A stretch of DNA of 64,000 bases, from the NCBI RefSeq assembly GCF_014174495.1, contig NZ_JACJHR010000010.1, forward strand, positions 62,001-126,000, in the 5' to 3' direction. Below, in pieces: positions 40,761 through 49,643 of this stretch. The notes beneath the pieces were generated by a model. It ran no database searches and was not told where the DNA came from. It worked only from the letters and a program-made list of their open reading frames with translations. The position numbers and the translations under genes were made by a program. Positions within the stretch are counted from its first letter, which is position 1. Each line of letters opens with the position of its first letter. This stretch comes from Amycolatopsis echigonensis (lineage in GTDB: Bacteria > Actinomycetota > Actinomycetes > Mycobacteriales > Pseudonocardiaceae).

Positions 40761-42444
40761 GGGGGCGACCGGGGCGACGACCATTGCCATTGCCGATGCC
40801 GTTTCGAGGTGTCGGTTGCTCAGCGGGTTGCCGTGGGTCTGCGGGGGATTGTGCGTCCGAAGTGGACGAGGTGGGGCGTGGGGTCGGCTGGGGCAACGCA
40901 GGCGCGGGCGAGCCAGTTGGCGAAGGTGCCGCAGTCGGTGCCGAAGTCTGCGAAGGTCCGGCAGTCGGTGCCGGAGTCTGCGAGGGTGCATCGGCCAGTG
41001 AGGGGTCAGCCGAAGCGGCTTCCTCTTCCTGAGAGCCGAGGAAGCGCAACGCTTCCTGGACGGCCTCGTTGGTCGCGGCGATCCGATCGGCGACCTTGGT
41101 GCGCAGGTCCAGGGCCAGGGTGCGCGATTCGGTGGCTTCGGTTTGCTTCTGGAGAGCGTCGGCGAGGGCGGTTTCTGCCTGTGCCTTCTTGATGGCGATC
41201 TCTTCCGACGCTCGACGGTCCGCCTCGGCACGGGCTTGGGCGGCTGCTGCTTCGGCGGCGGCATCGGCTTCGGCTCGGCGTCGGGCGGACTCCTCGTCGG
41301 CGGCTCGGCGGGCGGCTTCGGCTGCGGCGTCTGCTTCCGCGCGGGCCTGGGCGGCCGCTTCGTCGGCTTCGGTCCGGACGCGGAGGGCTGCGGCGTCCTT
41401 CTCGTCGCGGATGCGGCGGGCTTCGGCGTCCGCGGCTAGGCGGGCGTGCTGTGATTCGGCGTCTGCCTTGGCTCGGGCTTCGGCGGCGGCTTCGTCGGCC
41501 TGGGTGCGGGCGATCAGGGCGGCCTGGTCTGCTTCGGCGCGGGCCGCTGCGGCAGCCTGGTCCGCCTCGGCGCGGGCGCGGTCGGCGGCTTCGGTGCGGG
41601 ACGCGATCTCCGCGTCGGCGGCCGCAGTGCGAGTGGCGATGTCCTCCTCAGCCGCGGCCAAGCGAGTGGCGATCTCCGCGTCGGCCGCAGCCGTCCGGGT
41701 GGCGATGTCCTCGTTGGCGGCAGCGGTCCGGGTGGCGATGTCCTCATTGGCCGCTGCCGTCCGAGCGGCGATGTCCGCGTCCGCAGCGGCGGTGCGGGTC
41801 GCGATGTCCTCATTACCCGCTTTGAGCCGCGCTTCCAGATCCGCCAGGCGAGCCGCGATCTCCTCGTCCGCGGCGGCAGTACGAGTCGCGATGTCCGCTT
41901 CGGCGGCGGCGATCCGGGACTCCAGATCCGCTTGTCGCGCGGCCAGATCCTTCTCCGCCGCCGCGATCCGGGCGTCCAGGGCTTCCGAGCGCGCGGCCAA
42001 ATCGGCGTGGGTCTCCGCGAGCAACCGCTGGCGTTCCGCTTCGGATTCTTTGGCCGCTTTGTCCGCTGCCCGTTGGGTTTCGTGGGCGTAGCGGTCCGCT
42101 TCGGCGCGGGTCGACGCTGCGTCCGCTTCCGCGGAGCGGCGGAGGTCGGCGATCTCGTCCTCGGCCAGCTGCACCATCATCCGCACGCGTTCGGAGATCG
42201 CACCGGCACCCGCCGGGCTCGAGGTGACCCGGACCAGCGCGGCCTTCGCCTCGGACAGCTCCGCCTGGGCTGTCGTCAGGGCCTTCGTGAGCTCGCCTGC
42301 CGTCGCCACCGCCTCGTCACGGCCGTGGGAGGTCGTCTTGAGTTCGCTGGTCAGCTGGGCGATGCGGGCGTCGACCTGATTCGGGTCGTATCCCTTCCGG
42401 GTGACAGCAAAGGCGGGGTGCTGCGGCTTCTCGGGCGCGACCAT
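40744..42444 (-). CDS. Long coiled-coil protein, DivIVA/Scy/FilP-like
   Basis: A 566-residue protein. The N-terminus has a DivIVA-like motif (AFAVTRKGYDPNQVDARIAQ, residues 11-30). Residues about 85-445 are an almost unbroken Ala/Glu/Arg-rich coiled coil. Within it residues 218-283 are six consecutive 11-residue repeats of the form TAAANEDIATR, followed by RAEADQAA-type repeats. Hendecad repeats form stiff right-handed coils, as in the Streptomyces polarity proteins Scy and FilP. The last 80 residues are a Pro/Ser/Thr-rich tail ending in a basic RPGRPRAGRS. It is divergent from three DUF445 membrane proteins. A cytoskeletal or polar scaffold role is likely but unproven. Confidence 0.8.
   Translation of the reverse strand: MVAPEKPQHPAFAVTRKGYDPNQVDARIAQLTSELKTTSHGRDEAVATAGELTKALTTAQAELSEAKAALVRVTSSPAGAGAISERVRMMVQLAEDEIADLRRSAEADAASTRAEADRYAHETQRAADKAAKESEAERQRLLAETHADLAARSEALDARIAAAEKDLAARQADLESRIAAAEADIATRTAAADEEIAARLADLEARLKAGNEDIATRTAAADADIAARTAAANEDIATRTAAANEDIATRTAAADAEIATRLAAAEEDIATRTAAADAEIASRTEAADRARAEADQAAAAARAEADQAALIARTQADEAAAEARAKADAESQHARLAADAEARRIRDEKDAAALRVRTEADEAAAQARAEADAAAEAARRAADEESARRRAEADAAAEAAAAQARAEADRRASEEIAIKKAQAETALADALQKQTEATESRTLALDLRTKVADRIAATNEAVQEALRFLGSQEEEAASADPSLADAPSQTPAPTAGPSQTSAPTAAPSPTGSPAPALPQPTPRPTSSTSDAQSPADPRQPAEQPTPRNGIGNGNGRRPGRPRAGRS
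41596..41793 (-). repeat. Six tandem 33-bp units encoding hendecads
   Basis: Inside the coiled-coil gene, codons 218-283 are six in-frame 11-codon units (TAAADADIAAR, TAAANEDIATR twice, TAAADAEIATR, LAAAEEDIATR, TAAADAEIASR). An isolated related unit lies at codons 189-199. The DNA is nearly as conserved as the protein, implying recent expansion or gene conversion. Confidence 0.85.
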
Positions 42445-42574
42445 CGGGCCACCTTAGTGATCGGGGCACCTGCCGCACGTACCGCCAAACGGCTGTATTA
42501 CGAAGCGCGAAACCCGACGTCACGCATGGCATCCTGTCCCCTTCGACGTACGCGCGGGCGAACGGGGCAGACGC

Positions 42575-43804
42575 ATGGACTTTTCAGCCGTCGCCGCCGA
42601 CCTCGCCGCGCACTGGCACGTGTACGCGACCATGCCGTTCATCGCGGCGCTCATCGGCTACCTGACCAAACGCGTCGCGATCGAGATGATGTTCCGGCCG
42701 CTCGAGTTCCGCGGCATCCGGCCCTTCCTCGGCTGGCAGGGCGTCATCCCGGCGAACTCCCGGCGGATGGCCACCACCGCGGTCGACCTGCTCACCAAGA
42801 ACCTCCTCGACCCGCGCGAGGCCTTCGCCCGCCTCGACCCCGAGGAAATGGTCGCGCAGCTGGAAGAACCGCTGCTGAAGGCGGTCGACGAGGTCACCCG
42901 CGAGGTGTTCGAGACCTACCAGCCGCGGCTGTGGGAAATGCTGCCCGCCCGTGCGCAGCAACTGCTGGTGGACCGGGTCCGTGCACAGGCGCCCGCGGTC
43001 GTGAAGCGGCTGATGCGGGAAGTGTCGTCGAATGTGGACGAAGTGCTCGACGTCAACGACATGCTGATCAACGCCATGGTCCGGGACAAATCGCTCACCT
43101 GCCGGCTGATCCGCGAGGTCGCCGCGCCCGAGTTCCGGTTCATCGCCCGCAGCGGGATCGGCTTCGGATTCGTGATCGGGCTCGTCCAGCTCATCGCCTG
43201 GGCGCTCATCAAACAACCCGTGATCATGCCGGTCTTCGGTTTCGTCACGGGCTTCGTCACGGACTGGCTCGCACTCAAAATGATCTTCTACCCGCGTCAG
43301 CCGCGCCGGTTCTTGTTCTTCACCTGGCAGGGCATGTTCCAGAAACGGCGGGCACAGGTCGCCGCCGACTATGGCGCGTTGATCGCGGAGGAAGTCCTCA
43401 CCGCGGGGAATGTGCTCGAAGCCGTCCTCACCGGGCCACGTGCGGACAAGCTGTTCGCACTCGTCACGCGGGAGGTCCAGCGGACCGTCGACGCACAGGC
43501 CGGTCTGGCGAAACCGCTGGTCGCGCTGGCTGTCGGCGGGCGCGAGTACCGGCAGATGAAGCAGGCCGCCGCGGAGAAGGCCATCGCGTACCTGCCGGAA
43601 ACCGTGAAGCACGTCGAGAGTTACGCGACCGATGCGCTCGACGTCCGCAACACCATCGTCGACAAGATGCGGCAGCTGACTCCGCTGGAGTTCGAGGGCA
43701 TTCTCCGGCCGGCGTTCAAACAGGACGAGTGGAAGCTCATCGCGGTCGGCGCGGTGATCGGCGGGCTCGTCGGCGAACTGCAGGTCCTCCTGCTGCTCCA
43801 CTGA
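42575..43804 (+). CDS. DUF445 family membrane protein, paralogue 1
   Basis: A 409-residue DUF445 (YheB/YtwF-like) protein. Hydrophobic segments occur at residues about 18-40, 195-237 (two helices) and 385-408. The N-terminal half has GYLTKRVAIEMMFRPL then FLGWQGVIP (residues 29-60). The second half repeats the pattern as GFVTDWLALKMIFYPRQP then FTWQGMFQKRR (226-259), so the protein is an internal duplication. Between them lies a long amphipathic helical region (80-190). The molecular function of DUF445 is unknown. It starts at ATG 42575, divergent from the coiled-coil gene by 130 bases, and is first of three tandem paralogues. Confidence 0.85.
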   Translation: MDFSAVAADLAAHWHVYATMPFIAALIGYLTKRVAIEMMFRPLEFRGIRPFLGWQGVIPANSRRMATTAVDLLTKNLLDPREAFARLDPEEMVAQLEEPLLKAVDEVTREVFETYQPRLWEMLPARAQQLLVDRVRAQAPAVVKRLMREVSSNVDEVLDVNDMLINAMVRDKSLTCRLIREVAAPEFRFIARSGIGFGFVIGLVQLIAWALIKQPVIMPVFGFVTGFVTDWLALKMIFYPRQPRRFLFFTWQGMFQKRRAQVAADYGALIAEEVLTAGNVLEAVLTGPRADKLFALVTREVQRTVDAQAGLAKPLVALAVGGREYRQMKQAAAEKAIAYLPETVKHVESYATDALDVRNTIVDKMRQLTPLEFEGILRPAFKQDEWKLIAVGAVIGGLVGELQVLLLLH

Positions 43805-43847
43805 GGCGCGGGTTACCGTTCCGGTGAGCGACACGGAGGGGACACGC

Positions 43848-45062
43848 GTGCACACATTCGCCGAGCACTGGCCGGTGTACGTCTCCATGCCGTTCATCGC
43901 GGCACTGATCGGCTACGTCACGAAACGCGTCGCCATCGAGATGATGTTCCGGCCGCTCGAATTCGTCGGCGTCCGGCCCTTTCTCGGCTGGCAGGGCGTG
44001 CTGCCCGCGAACGCCGAGCGGATGGCGACCACCGCGACCGAAATGCTCACCACCAACCTCGTCGACCCGAAGGAGATCTTCGCCCGGCTCGACCCGGAGC
44101 AGGTCGCGAAGGAGATCGAACAGCCGCTGCTGCGCGTGGTCGAGGACGTCACCCGCGAGGTGATGGAGACCTATCAGCCGCGGCTGTGGGAAATGCTGCC
44201 GTCCGGAGCGCAGCAGCTGCTGCTGAAACGCGTGCAGGCCGAGGCGCCGCGAGCGATCACGAAGATCATGCGGGAAATTTCCCGGAACATCGAGGACGTG
44301 CTCGACCTCAAGCACATGGTCGTCACGAACCTGGTGCGCGACAAGGCTTTGCTGAACCGGCTGATCCGCGACATCTCGCGGCCGGAAATGCGGTTCATCG
44401 CCCGGTCGGGCATCTGGTTCGGGTTCATTCTCGGCTGCGTGCAGCTGCTGGTCTGGTCGCTGACGAGGTCGCCGATCGTGCTGCCGCTGTTCGGGCTCGG
44501 GATCGGCTGGCTGACCGACTGGCTCGCGCTCAAAATGATCTTCCTGCCACGCGAGCCGAAACGGTTCTTCGGCTTCTACACCTGGCAGGGCGTGTTCCAG
44601 AAGCGCCGCGACGAGGTGGCCGCCGATTACGGCGACATGATCGCGCGGGAGATCATCACCGTGCCGAATCTGCTGGAAGCCGTGCTGCGCGGGCCGAAAT
44701 CGGACCGGTTGTTCTCGCTGATCAGCCGCGAGGTGCAGAAGACGATCGACGCGCAGGCGAGCGTCGTGAAGCCGTTCGTCGCGATCGCGGTGGGCACGAA
44801 ACGGTTCCAGGAAATGAAGCAGGTCGCCGCCGCGAAAGCCGCCGAGCGGGTGCCGGACACGATCCGGCACGCGGAGACGTACGCGATCAACGCGCTCGAC
44901 GTCCGCAACACGATCGTGGACCGGATGCGCCGGCTCAGCCCGCTCGAATTCGAGCAGTTGCTGCGACCGGCGTTCCGGCAGGACGAATGGAAGCTGATCG
45001 CGGTCGGCGCGGTGATCGGCGGCATCGTCGGCGAACTGCAGGCGTTGCTTCTTTTGGGGTGA
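43848..45062 (+). CDS. DUF445 family membrane protein, paralogue 2
   Basis: A 404-residue paralogue of the preceding gene, collinear throughout. It keeps the same two half-repeats (GYVTKRVAIEMMFRPLEF and GWLTDWLALKMIFLPREP) and the same ending DEWKLIAVGAVIGGIVGELQ. GTG 43848 is chosen because GGAGGG (43835-43840) sits 7 bases before it; GTG 43824 in frame would add 8 residues. It starts 43 bases after paralogue 1 and ends 87 bases before paralogue 3. All three are probably co-transcribed and may form hetero-oligomers. No function is known. Confidence 0.85.
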   Translation: MHTFAEHWPVYVSMPFIAALIGYVTKRVAIEMMFRPLEFVGVRPFLGWQGVLPANAERMATTATEMLTTNLVDPKEIFARLDPEQVAKEIEQPLLRVVEDVTREVMETYQPRLWEMLPSGAQQLLLKRVQAEAPRAITKIMREISRNIEDVLDLKHMVVTNLVRDKALLNRLIRDISRPEMRFIARSGIWFGFILGCVQLLVWSLTRSPIVLPLFGLGIGWLTDWLALKMIFLPREPKRFFGFYTWQGVFQKRRDEVAADYGDMIAREIITVPNLLEAVLRGPKSDRLFSLISREVQKTIDAQASVVKPFVAIAVGTKRFQEMKQVAAAKAAERVPDTIRHAETYAINALDVRNTIVDRMRRLSPLEFEQLLRPAFRQDEWKLIAVGAVIGGIVGELQALLLLG

Positions 45063-45149
45063 GCGCGGCTTCGAGGGCGGCGGTGGGGACGACGCGGAGC
45101 GACCGCGCACGCGATACGGTTTCCTTCCGGAGCGGGGGAGGGAGACCCG

Positions 45150-46373
45150 GTGAACGCGGTGCTGGACGACCTCGCGCGGCACTGGCCGGTGTACGTCTCG
45201 ATGCCGTTCGTCGCCGCGCTGATCGGCTACGTCACCAAGCGCGTCGCGATCGAGATGATGTTCCGCCCGCTCCACTTCATCGGCATCCGGCCGTTCCTCG
45301 GCTGGCAGGGCGTGGTCCCGAAGCACGGCGGCCGGATGGCCGCGATCGCGACCGACCTGCTCACCGCGAACCTGCTCGACATCAATGAGGTCTTCGCCCG
45401 CGTCGACCCGGTGATCATCACCCGCGAACTCGAGCAGCCGCTGCTGCGCGCGGTCGACGGGATCGCGCGCGACGTGCTCGAACAGCATCATCCGCGGCTG
45501 TGGGAGGTCATGCCCACGCTCGCCCAGGAACTGCTGATCAAACAGGTGCAGGCCAGCGCGCCGCAGCTGGTGCGGGACTTCCTCGACGAGGTCCGCGACC
45601 ACCTGGACGAGGTCCTCGACGTCCGGCACATGACGGTCGAACGGCTCACCCGCGACCGCGCGCTGCTGGTCCGGCTGATCCGCGAAACGTCCCGGCCGGA
45701 GATGACGTTCATCGCGCGCGCCGGGATCGTCTTCGGCTTCGTGCTCGGCCTGATCCAGGCCCTCGTGTGGGCGCTGACCCGGCAGCCGCTGGTGCTGCCG
45801 ATCTTCGGCGGCGCGATCGGGCTGTTCACCGACTGGCTGGCGATCAAGATGATCTTCCTGCCGCGCGAGCCGGTGCGGCTGGGCCGGGTGATCCTGCAGG
45901 GCAAGTTCCAGCGGCGGCGCGCCGAGGTGGCCCGGCAGTACGGCGAACTGGTCGCCAACGAGGTGCTGACCGTTCCGAATCTGCTCGACGCCCTGCTGCG
46001 CGGCCCCAAGTCGGACCGGCTCGTGGCGATGGTCGAACGCGCCGTCGGACACGCGGTGGACGCGCAGGTCAGCGCCGCGAAACCGGTGGTCGCGCTCGCC
46101 ATCGGGGCGCAGCGGCTGCAGGAGATGAAGCACGCTGCGGCACAGCGGGCGCTGGCCGAAATGCCGCTGACCGCGCGCTACGCCGAGGGGTACCTGACCG
46201 AGGCGATGGACGTGGCGAAGATGGTGGAGCAGCGGATGCTCGCGCTGACGCCGCTCGAGTTCGAGGGTTTGCTGCGGCCGGCGTTCCGGCAGGACGAATG
46301 GAAGCTGATCGCGGTCGGCGGCGTGATCGGGTTCCTCGTCGGCGAGTTGCAAGTCCTCCTCATGCTCGGCTGA
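45150..46373 (+). CDS. DUF445 family membrane protein, paralogue 3
   Basis: A 407-residue third copy. It has HWPVYVSMPFVAALIGYVTK at the start, the second half-repeat GLFTDWLAIKMIFLPREP, and DEWKLIAVGGVIGFLVGELQ at the end. It is the most diverged in the middle region (HHPRLWEVMPTLAQELLIKQ versus YQPRLWEMLP in copies 1 and 2). GTG 45150 follows GGGGAGGGAG. It is the last of the tandem set; the next gene, 53 bases on, encodes an AlgX-like protein. Retention of three copies suggests distinct roles rather than simple dosage. Confidence 0.85.
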   Translation: MNAVLDDLARHWPVYVSMPFVAALIGYVTKRVAIEMMFRPLHFIGIRPFLGWQGVVPKHGGRMAAIATDLLTANLLDINEVFARVDPVIITRELEQPLLRAVDGIARDVLEQHHPRLWEVMPTLAQELLIKQVQASAPQLVRDFLDEVRDHLDEVLDVRHMTVERLTRDRALLVRLIRETSRPEMTFIARAGIVFGFVLGLIQALVWALTRQPLVLPIFGGAIGLFTDWLAIKMIFLPREPVRLGRVILQGKFQRRRAEVARQYGELVANEVLTVPNLLDALLRGPKSDRLVAMVERAVGHAVDAQVSAAKPVVALAIGAQRLQEMKHAAAQRALAEMPLTARYAEGYLTEAMDVAKMVEQRMLALTPLEFEGLLRPAFRQDEWKLIAVGGVIGFLVGELQVLLMLG

Positions 46374-46426
46374 CTTTTCGGCGGTAGTTCGCGCCGGGCT
46401 CACTCGAACTGGCTAATCTCTGGAAC

Positions 46427-47743
46427 GTGTCCGAGCCACCGCAGCTGCCCGCAGTCCACGAGGCCTACCTGCCCCGCGAGCACGCGCTGCATCGCCCGCG
46501 GCACGGCAAGCGACAGCTGACCGCACTGGTCAGCGCCCTGTTGTTCTTCGTGACGCCGACCCTGCTGTGGGTCGTCGGGGTCCGGCCGAGCGAGATCGAA
46601 AACCACAAGCTCGCCGGATTCCCCAACCTCGGCGAGGGGTTCGGCTTCTTCACGAATCTCCCCAAATGGGCGACCGATCAGCTGTCGTTCCGGGCGGGCG
46701 CGATCAACGCGGCGAACGGGATCAGCGAGGGCGTCTTCGGCGAGGCCGCGCCGCTCGACCAGGGTTCGGCGTCGAGCACCGGCCCGATCCCGGCTCCTCC
46801 GCTGCAGCAGCCGAGCGCGCCGAACGCGGGCCCGTCGCTGCCGAGCGGGCCGGGGTCCAGCCAGGCCGGATACCGCAAGGTCGTCCAGGGGGCCGACGGC
46901 TGGCTGTACTACGGCTACGACTCCGAAGCGAAGTGCACGCCGACGCAGGACATCGACACCACGCTGAAGCGGGTCGACGAACTGCGCGCGGCGGTCGAGG
47001 CGTCCGGCCGGAAGTTCGTGTTCGTGGTGACGCCGGACAAGACCACGATGGTGCCGCAGTTCCTGCCCGCCAGTTACCCGGGCAAGGAATGCTCCCAGGC
47101 CGCGGCGCCGAACGACTGGTACAAGATCACCACCGAAGGCCACTCGCTCGACCTGCGCCCGCAGCTCGCCGCTGAAGCGGCCCGCGTCGGCCACCCGATC
47201 TACGCCCCCAACGACACGCACTGGCGCGACGAAGGCGGGCTCGTCCTTACCCGCACGCTCGCCGACACGATCAAGCCGGGTACGACGAACAGCTGGCTGA
47301 GCGCCCCGGACGGCCAGTACGACGCGGTCGCGGACCTGCCGCTGCTGCTCGGCCAGACCGGTGTCAAGTCGAACACCCGCTACAGCCTGCGCCCGGACGG
47401 CGTCACCGACCGCGCGGGGGAATTCATCGCCAACATCGACCAGCCGGTGCACCGCTCGGCCCCGCCGATCGTCGGAACGATCGACCAGCCGACCCTCGTC
47501 TACGGCGACTCGTTCAGCCTCGCGTCTTCGCGGTATCTCGAGGCGGCGTTCACGAATCTCACGTACCTGGCGTATTCGACGGACAAGACGCCGCAGTCGC
47601 AGGCGGTGAACCAGTTCGTGAACTCGCACGTGGTGGTGCTGCAGGCGGTGGAGCGGAACGTCGCGGGCGGATTGGTGCCGTTCACCGACGAGGGGTTCAT
47701 CGCGGCGGTGAAGTCGGCGCTGGCGCAGCATCCGATCCGGTAG
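46427..47743 (+). CDS. AlgX/AlgJ-like SGNH O-acetyltransferase (membrane-anchored)
   Basis: A 438-residue protein with one N-terminal membrane anchor (residues about 26-50) and an exported SGNH-like domain of the alginate O-acetyltransferase (AlgX/AlgJ) group. Catalytic elements are visible: Asp263 and His265 in APNDTHWRDEGG, and Ser362 in YGDSFS (residues 359-364). The N-terminal ENHKLAGFPNL...LPKWATDQLSFR block is characteristic. A Pro/Ser/Ala linker lies at about 110-145. Such proteins receive acetyl groups from an MBOAT partner; the only MBOAT in the window is 17.7 kb away at 27314. GTG 46427 is weakly supported. It follows the DUF445 genes closely. Confidence 0.82.
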   Translation: MSEPPQLPAVHEAYLPREHALHRPRHGKRQLTALVSALLFFVTPTLLWVVGVRPSEIENHKLAGFPNLGEGFGFFTNLPKWATDQLSFRAGAINAANGISEGVFGEAAPLDQGSASSTGPIPAPPLQQPSAPNAGPSLPSGPGSSQAGYRKVVQGADGWLYYGYDSEAKCTPTQDIDTTLKRVDELRAAVEASGRKFVFVVTPDKTTMVPQFLPASYPGKECSQAAAPNDWYKITTEGHSLDLRPQLAAEAARVGHPIYAPNDTHWRDEGGLVLTRTLADTIKPGTTNSWLSAPDGQYDAVADLPLLLGQTGVKSNTRYSLRPDGVTDRAGEFIANIDQPVHRSAPPIVGTIDQPTLVYGDSFSLASSRYLEAAFTNLTYLAYSTDKTPQSQAVNQFVNSHVVVLQAVERNVAGGLVPFTDEGFIAAVKSALAQHPIR

Positions 47744-47915
47744 CCGACGAGTAGTTTTCGCGGTGTGCCAGGAGATCCGCCAGATGCCGGTCGCTCCACT
47801 CGCGCGTGGCGTCGATGACGGGCAGGAGGCTGCGGCTGCGGGCGGTTCTGGCGAAAGCCGTCCTCGACCAGATCGACGCGCCGACCTTGTCCCGCCAGCA
47901 GGTGACCGGGTACCG
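47744..47915. other. 172-base gap, possible gene fragment
   Basis: No intact gene. On the minus strand one frame reads SLLPVIDATREWSDRHLADL, which looks like the end of a helical protein but has no start. It may be a remnant or chance; nothing else is seen. Confidence 0.25.
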
Positions 47916-48803
47916 CTAGCCGACCGGAACTGGGGCCGGTTCTTCCACCGGGCTGGTCCGGACACCGCGCCGGCGGTCGCGGACCCACGCGATGATCCGG
48001 CACACCAGGTAGATCAAGAACGAAATCGACGTCACGAACGCGCTCACCGGCAATCCCGGAGCCAGCGACAGCACGATCCCGCCCAGTGCGGCGACCTCCG
48101 CGAACACCACCGACAGCACCGTCGCGCGCAACGGGCTCGCCGTCACCCGGGCGGCAGCCGCGGCGGGGGTGACCATCAAAGCGACCACCAGCAGCGACCC
48201 GACCACCTGCACGCTCAACGCCGTCGCGACCCCGACCAGCAGCGAGAACAGCACCGTCAGCGTCTTCACCGGAACCCCGCGAGCCTCGGCCACCGCGCGG
48301 TCCACGCTGGCGAACAGCAGCGGGCGATAGATCAGCGAAAGCACTGCCAGCACTGCTGCCGCCGCGATCACCAGCGCGGTCAGGTTCGTGCTGTCCACCG
48401 TGATGATCTGGCCGGTCAGAATGCCGAATTTGTTCGCTGACCGTCCTTTGTAGAACGACAGCAGCAGGACGCCCATGCCCAGTCCGAAGGACAGGATCAC
48501 GCCGATCACCGAATCGCGGTCGGCGTCGCGGATTCCCAGGATTCCCAGCAACAGCGCGGCCGCGACGGCACCGGCCAGTGCGCCGTATTCCACTCCGACG
48601 CCCAGCAGCAGCGCGCCGGCCGCGCCGGTGAAGGCCAGTTCGGACGTGCCGTGCACCGCGAAGGACATGCGGCGCATCACGATCAGCGGGCCGAGCACCC
48701 CGGCCAGCAAGCCGAGCACCGCGGCCGCGATCAGCGCGATGCGAACGCTGTCCAGAGCCGAGATCAGCTCCCACGTCTTGGCGAAGTCGAAGATGCCGTC
48801 CAA
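47916..48803 (-). CDS. znuB: Metal ABC transporter permease (ZnuB family)
   Basis: A 295-residue permease of the ABC-3 metal family with about eight helices: LLAGVLGPLIVMRRMSFAVH near the N-terminus, GTSELAFTGAAGALLLG, and the family loop AEARGVPVKTLTVLFSLLVG. The start is TTG 48803-48801, 3 bases after the ATPase stop, and the gene is last of a znuA-znuC-znuB operon. It forms the channel for Zn2+ (or Mn2+) uptake. The C-terminal tail is short and polar. Zinc is favoured because of the Zur-like box upstream of the operon. Confidence 0.88.
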   Translation of the reverse strand: MDGIFDFAKTWELISALDSVRIALIAAAVLGLLAGVLGPLIVMRRMSFAVHGTSELAFTGAAGALLLGVGVEYGALAGAVAAALLLGILGIRDADRDSVIGVILSFGLGMGVLLLSFYKGRSANKFGILTGQIITVDSTNLTALVIAAAAVLAVLSLIYRPLLFASVDRAVAEARGVPVKTLTVLFSLLVGVATALSVQVVGSLLVVALMVTPAAAAARVTASPLRATVLSVVFAEVAALGGIVLSLAPGLPVSAFVTSISFLIYLVCRIIAWVRDRRRGVRTSPVEEPAPVPVG

Positions 48804-48806
48804 GGC

Positions 48807-49643
48807 TCAGCCCACTGCTTCCTGCTCGTGGTGGTGCGGTTGGTCCTCGCACAACGCGCTCTGCGCCCCGGCGATGTGGATCTGCCCGCCGACGCGCAGC
48901 ACCTCGATCTTCGTTCCGTACAGCTCCGACAGCGTCTCCGAGGTCATCACCTCGTCCGGCTTGCCGATCCGGAAGTGGCCGTTCACCAGGTACAGCACGC
49001 GGTCGACGAACTGCAGGACCGGGTTGATCTCGTGCGTCACGAACAACACGGCGGTCCCGGCTTCGCGCCGGCGAGCGTCGATCAGTTCGCTCACCGCGCG
49101 CTGGTGCGCCAGGTCGAGCGACAAGAGCGGTTCGTCGCACAGCAACACCGCCGGATCGCCGACCAGCGCCTGTGCCACCCGCAGTCGTTGCTGTTCGCCG
49201 CCGGAAAGCCGACCGACCGGCTGCTTCGCGTAGCGCGTGCCGCCGACCGATTCGATCACCGACGCCACGCGACGTTTCCGTGCGCCCATTCCGGCCAGTC
49301 CCGGACCCCAGCGGTGGCCGTCCAGTCCGAGGCCGACCAGGTCGATGCCGCGCAGCGTGAGCGAATCGTCGATCGCGCGCTGCTGCGGGATGTAACCGAC
49401 CTTGCGGTTCGCCCCGCCCGGACGGCCGCCGGCGATTTCCACCGTGCCCGCCGACAACGACTGCATGCCCAGCAACGCCTTGAGGAAGCTGCTTTTGCCG
49501 GAACCGTTCGGGCCGAGGACAGCCAGGAATTCGCCCGGTTCGACGTCAAGGTCCAAACCGGACCAGAGAGTGCGGTCGCCGAAGGCGAGCCCGGCTCCGC
49601 GCACGCGGACCGCGGGGCCGGCTTCCGGAAGCTGGACGGACAT
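48807..49643 (-). CDS. znuC: Metal ABC transporter ATP-binding protein (ZnuC family)
   Basis: A 278-residue ABC ATPase: Walker A GPNGSGKSSFLK, Q-loop in VGYIPQQRAI, signature LSGGEQQRLRVAQAL, Walker B VLLCDEPLLSLDLAHQ and H-loop in VTHEINPV. A His-rich tail (EDQPHHHEQE) at the C-terminus may bind metal. The start ATG overlaps the znuA stop by one base (TGATG). It energises uptake through ZnuB. Confidence 0.9.
   Translation of the reverse strand: MSVQLPEAGPAVRVRGAGLAFGDRTLWSGLDLDVEPGEFLAVLGPNGSGKSSFLKALLGMQSLSAGTVEIAGGRPGGANRKVGYIPQQRAIDDSLTLRGIDLVGLGLDGHRWGPGLAGMGARKRRVASVIESVGGTRYAKQPVGRLSGGEQQRLRVAQALVGDPAVLLCDEPLLSLDLAHQRAVSELIDARRREAGTAVLFVTHEINPVLQFVDRVLYLVNGHFRIGKPDEVMTSETLSELYGTKIEVLRVGGQIHIAGAQSALCEDQPHHHEQEAVG

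Noticed and set aside
43737..46403. An 888-codon open frame antisense to the DUF445 genes
   Set aside because: High GC and strict third-position bias leave antisense frames open. The translation is a low-complexity Arg/Asp/His string with no domain pattern, while the plus strand encodes three clear paralogues.
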